Source: a bacterium (GTDB lineage Bacteria; CBDUZB01; JAGLHV01). From it: DNA of 6,570 bases. Below are positions 1 to 6,532 of the stretch, in pieces (the stretch's first letter is position 1; each line of letters begins with the position of its first letter). Location of the stretch: positions 1 to 6,570 of the forward strand of contig JAGLHV010000077.1 of the NCBI GenBank assembly GCA_023143305.1. Reading direction: 5' to 3'. A program made the translations under genes and the position numbers. The notes below the pieces were generated by a model. It saw nothing but the letters and a program-made list of their open reading frames with translations, had not been told where the DNA came from and searched no databases.

Positions 1-2
1 TA

Positions 3-46
3 AGAACATTATAGATTCCGCATCAAGTGCGGAATGACAGAACATT
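3..46. repeat. Dispersed hairpin repeat flanked by 8-base direct repeats
   Basis: ATTCCGCA (15-22) and TGCGGAAT (28-35) form a perfect 8-base-pair stem with a 5-base loop (TCAAG), followed by GACA. The form resembles the ATTCC-loop-GGAAT-GACA intergenic repeats known from many bacteria, such as Neisseria dRS3 (ATTCCC-N8-GGGAAT). The same 8 bases, AGAACATT, lie on both sides (3-10 and 39-46). The hairpin sits 27 bases past the stop of the membrane protein gene but has no T-run on that strand, so I do not call a terminator. Confidence 0.6.
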
Positions 47-61
47 GTATTTTGCAGAAGG

Positions 62-1315
62 CTATTTATATAAATTTATTTCCTTTTTATTTTTGTAATA
101 AAAATAAAAAATACTGATATAACTAATAATGGAAATAAATAATAGTGCTATTGAAACGATGATATCAAGCATTTGAAACGATATTGACCAGTTTGATAAA
201 CCAATAGTTCCAAATGTCGAGTAAAAAAATGACGAAATATAAATCGGTATTGCCAAAAACGCGGTGCAAATCATAATCATGGTTAGATATTTTAAAAGAA
301 AAATTTTAATAAAAACTATTGTTTTTTTTATTGATTTTAAAAAATCCAATTTTTCTGTAGTAATAATAAACGGCGTCATCAAAATAATAACGCTCAGTAG
401 AGGCATTAAAAAAGATGAAGATACTTTTTTAATGCTGTCTAATAATTTAAATGATACCGGGGGTATTCCCGTAAGTAAATATTGTATTGTTTGTCCGAAT
501 TCTGAAAGAGAAAAAATGTAAGTAATTAAGACTAATAATACTTTGAAAACAAATAATTTCTTAAAAACCGAAAATGAATCACTTAATACTTCTTTCAAAG
601 AATATATCTTGTTTTCAAAAATCCCATTCAAACTTAACAGAATTGCTGCTTCTAAGATTGAAAAAAGCAATAAGCCGGAAAAACTTAATACAATCATTAT
701 CCCTGTTGTGGTTAATAAAAGAATAGTATTACTTTTTATCTTAATATTCAGAATGACTAAAACAATAAAAAAAAGAATTGCAAATAAAGAATACTTCATT
801 TGTCTGCTGAAAGAATCTACATCAATTTTATTTTTAACGTCTACGAATTTGAGTATTTTTTTATGAACAATTTTATATATTAATAAATAACCGATAATAC
901 CAAGAAAAAACAGAAAATTCCCTGCTATAAAACCTGAAAAACCATAATCTAAATATAATGGTGCTTTAATTAAAGCACCTAATGATTTTACCATGACTGA
1001 TAGGACATTTATACTTTGAGAAGTTCTAAATGCAGAATTTAAAACACACGGATATTTAAGATAATAATAAATCCAAACCGTGATTTTATAAAAACAATTT
1101 GCCAGAATAAAAATGAAAGGCAGAACAAACAACCATGTATTATTTTTTAAGATCAACAGGGATTTTTTAAAAATATCAAAGATTTCATTAAAATTCTTAA
1201 AACCGGTAAAGGAAGTGCCGGGAAGCTTTTTAGCCATTTTTTGATGGATAAAATAAGCTATTAGATAGATTAAAAGAGCTATTCCCACTATGTTCATAAA
1301 TAATACTTCTTTCAT
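62..1315 (-). CDS. Polytopic membrane protein of unknown function
   Basis: I do not recognise this 417-residue protein. It is very hydrophobic, with about eight or nine likely membrane helices, roughly at residues 6-24, 60-82, 128-150, 174-192, 197-224, 252-270, 301-320, 335-362 and 380-407. Short Lys-rich loops separate them and the tail is basic (Lys-rich, ends LYK). There is no signal peptide cleavage site and no catalytic motif I can name. Three stretches share a look, an amphipathic Phe/Lys-rich segment running into a helix (about 46-74, 244-270 and 326-357), which hints at internal duplication. The start at 1315 has AAGGA ten bases upstream (1330-1326). A second Met at residue 7 (1297) is possible but has a weaker ribosome site. 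The gene follows mutL after 148 bases that contain a dispersed repeat, so it is probably not part of the repair operon. Its DNA is visibly more AT-rich than mutS and mutL. That it is a real gene is likely; its function is open. Confidence 0.8.
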   Translation of the reverse strand: MKEVLFMNIVGIALLIYLIAYFIHQKMAKKLPGTSFTGFKNFNEIFDIFKKSLLILKNNTWLFVLPFIFILANCFYKITVWIYYYLKYPCVLNSAFRTSQSINVLSVMVKSLGALIKAPLYLDYGFSGFIAGNFLFFLGIIGYLLIYKIVHKKILKFVDVKNKIDVDSFSRQMKYSLFAILFFIVLVILNIKIKSNTILLLTTTGIMIVLSFSGLLLFSILEAAILLSLNGIFENKIYSLKEVLSDSFSVFKKLFVFKVLLVLITYIFSLSEFGQTIQYLLTGIPPVSFKLLDSIKKVSSSFLMPLLSVIILMTPFIITTEKLDFLKSIKKTIVFIKIFLLKYLTMIMICTAFLAIPIYISSFFYSTFGTIGLSNWSISFQMLDIIVSIALLFISIISYISIFYFYYKNKKEINLYK

Positions 1316-1411
1316 TTTCTTTTTTTCCTTTAAATAGTTTGCATTTTTTTTGTCTTTTAGTTTAAGTTTCTATTTCTTGTTTTTTTGAATTCATAATTCC
1401 TATGTCTGTTG

Positions 1412-1442
1412 TCTTTATTCTGTTATCTATGGACTATGGACT
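1412..1442 (-). repeat. Heptamer-type intergenic repeat, copy A
   Basis: Just past the mutL stop lie two tandem copies of ATGGACT on the plus strand (1429-1442), continuing into an AT-rich tail. Read on the minus strand, the 31 bases match 27 of 31 positions of 6563-6533 in the same orientation, so this is one copy of a dispersed element. It fills part of the 148-base gap between mutL and the membrane protein gene. I see no terminator or convincing promoter in the rest of that gap. Confidence 0.6.
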
Positions 1443-1463
1443 AAATCTGTTTTTGTCTCTTGT

Positions 1464-3281
1464 CTATATCCTCTTAAACTTCCTATCTAATTCTTCTTCG
1501 GTGATTTCTATTATTATAGGTCGGCCATGTGGACAGGTAAACGGGTTTTTTGTTCTTTTTAAATCTTCCACTAATTTTTCTATTTCCCTGCTTCCTAATG
1601 AATCTTTTGCTCTTATTGCCGTATGGCAGGCGGTTCTTATAATACGGTCGGTTATTTCATCGGTAAGTTCAATTTCTTTTTTAACGGTTCCTAATTCTAA
1701 TAAGCGATCTAAAACATCCTGAATAATCTGTTTATTATTTTTATCTCCCAAAAGTGCCGGTATTCCTTTTACTTTAAAATCATTAGCCCCGAATTCTTCG
1801 ATTTGAAACCCTATTTTATTGAGATAAGTAACGTTTTTTTTTACTACTACACTTTGGCTGGGAGAAAGTTCAATAGTAAAAGGAATAAGTAATCCCTGAA
1901 TAGAAACGGCCTCTTTGCTAATTTCTTCTTTAAACTGTTCGTAAACTATGCGCTCAGAAGCAGCATGCTGATCAATTACCAGTAAATTTCTTCCTTTTTG
2001 TGCCAGAATATATTTATTGCTCATCTGCGCCAGGGGTTGTATCTGAATATCAATAAGTAATCCTTCTTTTTCTTCTTTTGAATTTGAATAAACAAATTTC
2101 TTAGGTTGGGATAAATCCTGTTTTGATAAATTTTGTTTGTTAATATTCGCAAAAAAATTCTTCCGGTCAACTGAAGAACGAAATGTTTTATTCGGTTTAG
2201 TCATATAATCAGCAATACATTCTTTTATTCCCCTCTCCCGTTGATTAAACTGGTTGGGTAACGGCTGGTATTTAACATTGGCGGAGAATTCCCCCCGTTG
2301 CAATGATTTTTTTATTTCTTCGGCTAATAAAGAATGTATCGCCTGCTCATTAATAAAACGGATTTCCGATTTGGCAGGATGAACATTTACATCAATCAGG
2401 GATGGTTCTATTCGGATAAACAGAAATATCGCCGGATACCTTTTAGGAGGAATTATATTTAAATAAGCACTATAGATAGCATGGCTAAGTAATCTTGACC
2501 CGATAAAGCGATTATTTACAAAAATTAATTGTCGGTTTCGATTAGAAAAAGTACTGGAAGGAGGAGAAATAAAACCTCTGACGGATAAAAAATTATTAGA
2601 GAAACTTAAACTTTTTAGTCTGCTAAAAAACTGATTTCCGTATAATGCCACCAATCGGTCAGCGGGGTTTTTAACTCGAGGAACATTGATTAATTCCTTC
2701 CCTTCACTGATTAGTTTAAAAGCAACCTCATAAAAAGATAAAGCCATACTTTCTACTATTTTACTGATATGGTCTATTTCCGTAGTATTAGACTTTAAAA
2801 ACTTTCTTCTTGCCGGAGTATTAAAAAACAATTCTTCTACATCAATTTGCGTCCCTTCCGGACAACCCGCTTCTTTTATTGCTTCTTCCTTTCCTCCGAC
2901 GGAAATAATTTGATTTCCGGCTAAAGAACCCTTTGTTTTAGTAAATAATTTAATTTTAGAAACAGCGGCAATACTGGGCACAGCTTCACCTCTAAACCCC
3001 AGAGAAGTTATTTTTTCCAAATCTTCGGCCCGGGTAATTTTACTGGTTGCATAACGATGAAAAACCAGGGGTAAATCCTGCCTGCTTATTCCTTCTCCGT
3101 TATCAGTAACCCTGATTAAACCTTTACCTCCACCCTTTATTTCTACCAGTATTTGAGTGGCTCCGGCATCCAGGGAATTTTCCATTAATTCTTTAACTAC
3201 CGAAGCCGGACGCGATACTATTTCTCCGGCAGCAATTTTGTTTACAACCTCAGTAGATAAACTTTTTATTTTATTAGGCAT
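1464..3281 (-). CDS. mutL: DNA mismatch repair protein MutL (endonuclease type)
   Basis: MutL couples mismatch recognition by MutS to strand incision. Numbered from the ATG at 3281, the protein has 605 residues, a normal family length. The N-terminal GHKL ATPase shows ELMENSLDAGA (31-41; catalytic Glu34, Mg-binding Asn35), DNGEGI (60-65), TSKI (79-82), GFRGEAV (95-101; the last residue is usually Leu) and DVNVHPAK (297-304, with the conserved Lys304). A linker (about 335-410) joins the C-terminal domain. That domain carries the endonuclease motif DQHA-x2-E-x4-E (437-448), ACH (551-553), CPHGRP (583-588) and a clamp-binding type motif QGLLIP (462-467). These imply a metal-dependent nickase, so no MutH is needed. 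An in-frame GTG at 3290 would add three residues. I prefer the ATG because the family begins close to it and GAAAGTGA lies five bases upstream. The ATG overlaps the end of mutS by 8 bases (ATGCCTAA), suggesting translational coupling. An A9 run lies at 1834-1842. Confidence 0.97.
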   Translation of the reverse strand: MPNKIKSLSTEVVNKIAAGEIVSRPASVVKELMENSLDAGATQILVEIKGGGKGLIRVTDNGEGISRQDLPLVFHRYATSKITRAEDLEKITSLGFRGEAVPSIAAVSKIKLFTKTKGSLAGNQIISVGGKEEAIKEAGCPEGTQIDVEELFFNTPARRKFLKSNTTEIDHISKIVESMALSFYEVAFKLISEGKELINVPRVKNPADRLVALYGNQFFSRLKSLSFSNNFLSVRGFISPPSSTFSNRNRQLIFVNNRFIGSRLLSHAIYSAYLNIIPPKRYPAIFLFIRIEPSLIDVNVHPAKSEIRFINEQAIHSLLAEEIKKSLQRGEFSANVKYQPLPNQFNQRERGIKECIADYMTKPNKTFRSSVDRKNFFANINKQNLSKQDLSQPKKFVYSNSKEEKEGLLIDIQIQPLAQMSNKYILAQKGRNLLVIDQHAASERIVYEQFKEEISKEAVSIQGLLIPFTIELSPSQSVVVKKNVTYLNKIGFQIEEFGANDFKVKGIPALLGDKNNKQIIQDVLDRLLELGTVKKEIELTDEITDRIIRTACHTAIRAKDSLGSREIEKLVEDLKRTKNPFTCPHGRPIIIEITEEELDRKFKRI

Positions 3282-5955
3282 TATTTTCACTTTCTTTTTT
3301 AAACTTTAATGTTCTTTTCTTTAATTCCTGTAATTTATTTAAAGCTTCCAGGGGAGTCAAGCCATCTATAGGTAATTGCTTAATTTCTTCCATCAGGAGA
3401 TTTTGTTGTTGGGTAAAGAGATTTAATTGTTTATTATTTGAATCTTCCGTGTCGGTATTTAGTCGTAAAACATTTCCTTCTTTGTAAACATTCTTTTCCA
3501 ATTCTACTAAAATGTCTTTTGCTCTGTTGGTTACCGAAGCAGGTAATCCGGCTAATTTTGCTACATGAATACCATAACTTTTATCGGCACTCCCTTCTAT
3601 TATTTTACGCAGGAAAATTATTTCATCGTTCCATTCCCTCACAGCAATATTGTAATTTTTTACTCCTTTTAATATTCGGGCTAATTCAGTTAATTCAAAA
3701 TAATGCGTAGCAAAAAGGGTTCTTGGACCTTGATTAGTATCTTTATCCTTTTTACTGTGCAGGTATTCCACACTGGCCCAGGCAATACTCACTCCGTCAA
3801 AAGTGGAAGTCCCTCTCCCTACTTCATCTAAAATTAATAAACTACGGGAAGTAGCATTATTAAGAATATTTGCTGTTTCGTTCATTTCCACCATAAATGT
3901 CGATTCTCCCTCAGCAAGATTATCTGCAGCTCCGATACGGGTGAAAATTCTATCCACTATCCCTATTTCTCCTTCTCTGGCCGGAATAAAACTACCGATT
4001 TGAGCCATAAGGGTAATCAAAGCTACCTGCCTGAGATAAGTTGATTTTCCGGCCATATTAGGTCCGGTTATAATCAAAATCTGGTTCTCGTTGCCGTCTA
4101 TCTGTATATCGTTGGGAATAAAACCCATCCCTACCAGACTTTTTTCTACTACCGGATGTCTTCCGTCCCGTATAACAAACCGGTAATCATTAGTTACTTC
4201 CGGCCGGCTATAATTATTGATTACCGCAGCTTCGGATAAACTTAAAATAGCGTCCAGAGTCGCAACAGTTAAGGATACTTCCTGAATAGCTGTAGTTTTT
4301 CTGATTACTTTTTCCTTGATTTTTTGAAATACCTCGTATTCTAAGTTAAAAATCTTTTCTTCCGCTCCTAAAATAAAAGATTCCTGTTCTTTCAATTCCG
4401 GGGTAATGAATCTCTCAGCGTTAGTTAAGGTTTGTTTACGAATGTAGTTTTCAGGTACATTAGCCAGATTTGCCCTGGTTATTTCAATATAGTATCCAAA
4501 AACACCGGTATAGCCTATCTTTAAGGAATTAATTCCGGTACGTTTTTTTTCTTTTTTTTCTAAGTTGAGTATCCACCCTTTACTTTCCGAACGAGCCAGG
4601 TTAATTTGGTCTAATTCAGAGTGATATTCCTTTTTAATTAATCCCCCTTCCCTCAGAGATACAGGGGGTTCATCCACTATTGATTTTTCAATCAGTCCAT
4701 AAACTTCTTTTAAGTCGGATAATTGTTTTGTCAAATTACGCAGGAAATTACAATGAACTTTATCCATCTTTTCTTTAATCAAAGGAATAACTTTTAACGA
4801 ATTTTTCAAGGCTACCAAATCCCGGGCATTGGCTGTTCCACAATTTAGCCGGCTGATTAGTCTTTCCAAGTCACTTATTTTTTTTAATTCATCCTGTAGG
4901 TTCTTACGCAAAACAGTATCGAGAAAAAATTCAGCATTTGCTTTTTGTCTTGCCTGGATTTTTTCTATATCCAGCAATGGTTCAAGTATCCATCGCCTGA
5001 GAGTTCTTGTTCCCATTGGGGTTAAGGTATAATCCAGTACTTCAAGCAAGCTGTTTTTTCTGGTTTTAGTGGATAAACCGGTCACCAGTTCCAGATTGTC
5101 CTGAGTAGATTTATCCAGAACCATAAAATTTTCCGTAGAATACCACTGCAGGTGATTTATATGAGCAAGAAAAGTTTTTTGTGTATCTCCCAGATAAGCA
5201 ACAATTGCTCCCGAAGAAAAAATAGCCTCTTCTTTATCTTCTAAGTTAAATCCTTTAAGTGAGGCGACTTTAAACTGATTTGTTAACTTTTGATAAATAG
5301 ATGCTTTTTCATATCGCCAGTCCTCAATAAAATTAATGGAAATATTCCACCTTCCTAAAAAATCCAGAAAATCTTTTTTTTCTTTCATAAAACAGGGTAA
5401 AATACATTCGGCCGGTTGAAAACGGGAAATCTCATTGCTTAATTTATCCAGAATATGTTTGCCGCCTATTTGTGTAGTTAAAAATTCCCCGGTAGAAATG
5501 TCGGTAAAGGATAAACCAATTTTACTGTTGGCATTTAAGTCGGAAATTTTGACCCCTTCGAATATTTTGGGATCAATATAAATAGCGGATAAAAAATTAT
5601 TGTTTTCCTTAGAAAGAAGATGATCTTCTACAATCGTCCCGGGAGTAATTAAACGAACAACCTCTCTTTTTACAATTCCTTTACCGGCTCCGGGAGATTC
5701 CATTTGTTCACAAACAGCTACTTTTTGTCCCTGCTTAATCAGCCGGGCAATATAATTGGTAGCAGAATGATGAGGAACACCGCACATAGGAATTTTGTGA
5801 CGGGAAGTTAAAGTAATTTCTAAAAGGCGGGAAGCAACCTGAGCATCTTCTCCGAACATTTCATAAAAATCGCCTAAACGAAAAAAAAGGATAGCCCCGG
5901 GATAATTTTTTTTTATTCGTTGATATTGCTGCATCAAAGGAGTAATTTTATTCAT
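3274..5955 (-). CDS. mutS: DNA mismatch repair protein MutS
   Basis: MutS recognises base mismatches and small loops and becomes an ATP-bound sliding clamp that recruits MutL. The 893 residues are slightly longer than E. coli MutS. The mismatch-binding domain has the Phe-x-Glu reader at F30-Y31-E32 in GDFYEMF, and PMCGVPHHS follows at 56-64. The connector covers about 125-260, and the lever and clamp about 265-560. The ATPase has Walker A GPNMAGKST (631-639), the STFMVEM signature (685-691), Walker B LLILDE with D710/E711, the GRGTST loop (713-718) and the switch His751 in FATHYFEL. A helix-turn-helix segment (SYGIHVAKLAGLP, 793-805) follows. Near the C-terminus QLNLF (843-847) fits the beta-clamp-binding consensus, and LTPLEALNKLQELKK (866-880) is the conserved oligomerisation tail. 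This start is the first one possible, because an in-frame TAA lies two codons upstream. The gene follows lapA by 9 bases and overlaps mutL. It contains several 8-9 base homopolymer runs. Confidence 0.98.
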   Translation of the reverse strand: MNKITPLMQQYQRIKKNYPGAILFFRLGDFYEMFGEDAQVASRLLEITLTSRHKIPMCGVPHHSATNYIARLIKQGQKVAVCEQMESPGAGKGIVKREVVRLITPGTIVEDHLLSKENNNFLSAIYIDPKIFEGVKISDLNANSKIGLSFTDISTGEFLTTQIGGKHILDKLSNEISRFQPAECILPCFMKEKKDFLDFLGRWNISINFIEDWRYEKASIYQKLTNQFKVASLKGFNLEDKEEAIFSSGAIVAYLGDTQKTFLAHINHLQWYSTENFMVLDKSTQDNLELVTGLSTKTRKNSLLEVLDYTLTPMGTRTLRRWILEPLLDIEKIQARQKANAEFFLDTVLRKNLQDELKKISDLERLISRLNCGTANARDLVALKNSLKVIPLIKEKMDKVHCNFLRNLTKQLSDLKEVYGLIEKSIVDEPPVSLREGGLIKKEYHSELDQINLARSESKGWILNLEKKEKKRTGINSLKIGYTGVFGYYIEITRANLANVPENYIRKQTLTNAERFITPELKEQESFILGAEEKIFNLEYEVFQKIKEKVIRKTTAIQEVSLTVATLDAILSLSEAAVINNYSRPEVTNDYRFVIRDGRHPVVEKSLVGMGFIPNDIQIDGNENQILIITGPNMAGKSTYLRQVALITLMAQIGSFIPAREGEIGIVDRIFTRIGAADNLAEGESTFMVEMNETANILNNATSRSLLILDEVGRGTSTFDGVSIAWASVEYLHSKKDKDTNQGPRTLFATHYFELTELARILKGVKNYNIAVREWNDEIIFLRKIIEGSADKSYGIHVAKLAGLPASVTNRAKDILVELEKNVYKEGNVLRLNTDTEDSNNKQLNLFTQQQNLLMEEIKQLPIDGLTPLEALNKLQELKKRTLKFKKESENNA
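3287..3294 (-). promoter_or_regulatory. Weak mutL ribosome binding site inside mutS
   Basis: GAAAGTGA, within the final codons of mutS, lies five bases upstream of the mutL ATG at 3281. It matches the Shine-Dalgarno consensus only in part. It also contains the alternative GTG start (3290-3288), which has no good site of its own. The site therefore favours the ATG and fits mutL translation being coupled to termination of mutS at 3276-3274. Confidence 0.45.
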
Positions 5956-5964
5956 TACTTATCA

Positions 5965-6255
5965 TCACTCCTCCGGTTCTTCATCATCTTTTTTTAATTC
6001 AGCAAATCGAACAGATAAAGCCTCAATTTTCCTGTCTTTTTCTTTGAGTAGGCTGATTAATTTCCATTGCTTTAAAAGTCCCAGGATAGTAGCAAAGAGA
6101 CCTCCAAATAAAACCGAAATCAAAATGACCACCATTAAAGAAAGAGGAGGGCTTACCCATCCAAATAATTTAATTTCAACCGGTGAAATATTTTGCATAG
6201 TAAAAACAACCAAAATTAAAGAAAATAATAAAATAACAATTAATTTTAACTGCAT
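5965..6255 (-). CDS. LapA/DUF1049-family small membrane protein
   Basis: This 96-residue protein has the LapA (DUF1049) architecture. A first membrane helix (about 4-20) is followed by the family's QN-x2-PV pattern (Q21-N22, P25-V26, then EIKLFGW). A second helix (about 38-60) precedes a cytoplasmic charged helix likely to form a coiled coil (65-89) and an acidic tail (DDEEPEE). In E. coli, LapA (YciS) works with LapB in controlling lipopolysaccharide synthesis. Relatives also occur in bacteria without lipopolysaccharide, so that role should not be assumed here. The start is well supported by AAGGAGG (6267-6261) five bases before the ATG, and by a sigma70-type promoter further upstream. It is the first gene of an apparent lapA-mutS-mutL unit. 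The coding sequence ends with three tandem in-frame stops (TGA TGA TAA), and its last codons carry the Shine-Dalgarno sequence for mutS. The family call rests on topology and the QN-PV pattern rather than catalytic residues, so I leave the symbol blank. Confidence 0.85.
   Translation of the reverse strand: MQLKLIVILLFSLILVVFTMQNISPVEIKLFGWVSPPLSLMVVILISVLFGGLFATILGLLKQWKLISLLKEKDRKIEALSVRFAELKKDDEEPEE
5968..5974 (-). promoter_or_regulatory. mutS ribosome binding site inside the end of lapA
   Basis: GGAGGAG is formed by the last codons of lapA (end of a Pro codon, then Glu, Glu). It lies 12 bases before the mutS ATG, longer than the usual 5-9. Ribosomes finishing lapA would sit over this site, so mutS translation is probably linked to lapA translation. 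It is the only purine-rich site near the mutS start and supports the start at 5955. Confidence 0.6.
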
Positions 6256-6293
6256 CCCTGCCTCCTTTTTTTCCCTTATATTTTCAATAAAGT

Positions 6294-6323
6294 ATTATAA
6301 TCATATTTCAACACTTTTTTCAA
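6294..6323 (-). promoter_or_regulatory. Sigma70-type promoter for lapA-mutS-mutL
   Basis: On the minus strand TTGAAA (6323-6318) and a perfect TATAAT (6299-6294) are separated by 18 bases. Transcription would begin near 6287, giving a leader of about 32 bases that contains the strong lapA ribosome site. A second TTGAAA at 6311-6306 is too close to the -10 box to act with it. No operator is evident. No comparable promoter is seen before mutS or mutL, which supports a single transcript. This is prediction from consensus boxes only. Confidence 0.65.
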
Positions 6324-6405
6324 GATATTTTTCTTGCTCTGCCAATCTGTAAGGTGAATAAAACGGGTCATTTTTATATACAGGCTGTATCATGGCCCCC
6401 TTTTT

Positions 6406-6456
6406 TGGTAGCCGCAGGCTTTGAGCCTGCATAAAATTTAAAGGTTGCGGCTACCA
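6406..6456. repeat. REP/MITE-like inverted repeat with nested hairpin
   Basis: TGGTAGCCGCA (6406-6416) and TGCGGCTACCA (6446-6456) are perfect 11-base inverted arms. Nested inside, GCAGGCT (6414-6420) and AGCCTGC (6424-6430) form a 7-base-pair hairpin with loop TTG. The two structures share bases 6414-6416, so they compete or fold as a branched shape. A T6 run precedes the element on the plus strand, but neither strand has a T-run after it, so it is not a standard terminator. Its GC-rich arms stand out from the AT-rich surroundings and suggest a small dispersed mobile-type repeat. No transposase is present. Confidence 0.65.
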
Positions 6457-6532
6457 CATAAAAATCTGAATTATGCCACAGGAGGATATTTTTTCTTTTA
6501 ACTTTATGACTCTGTCTTTCTGCCTATATTTT

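Noticed and set aside
15..35. Rho-independent terminator after the membrane protein gene
   Set aside because: The stem is only 8 base pairs and no T-run follows on the minus strand. It fits a dispersed repeat better.
3..46. CRISPR repeat, because of the 36-base spacing
   Set aside because: Only one unit is present, the repeated part is 8 bases, and no cas gene or spacer structure is seen.
543..866. Plus-strand open frames opposite the membrane protein gene (also 264-521)
   Set aside because: They are antisense to a long hydrophobic coding frame. Their Lys/Ile-rich content is what the reverse of such a gene produces.
1402..1722. Plus-strand open frame of 106 codons opposite the end of mutL
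   Set aside because: It lies antisense to conserved MutL C-terminal motifs and the repeat, lacks a ribosome site, and its protein is low-complexity.
3282..3290. GTG at 3290 as the mutL start
   Set aside because: It would add only three residues and has no ribosome site of its own. The ATG at 3281 has GAAAGTGA at a good distance and fits the family start better. It cannot be fully excluded.
4525..4536. 12-base palindrome GGAATTAATTCC in mutS
   Set aside because: It is short and AT-rich, expected by chance, and lies in conserved coding sequence.
6044..6352. Plus-strand open frame opposite lapA and its promoter
   Set aside because: It is antisense to a well-supported gene and promoter and shows no recognisable protein features.
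6406..6456. Terminator for a gene to the right
   Set aside because: Neither strand has a T-run directly after the stem. The T6 at 6401-6406 lies before it on the plus strand.
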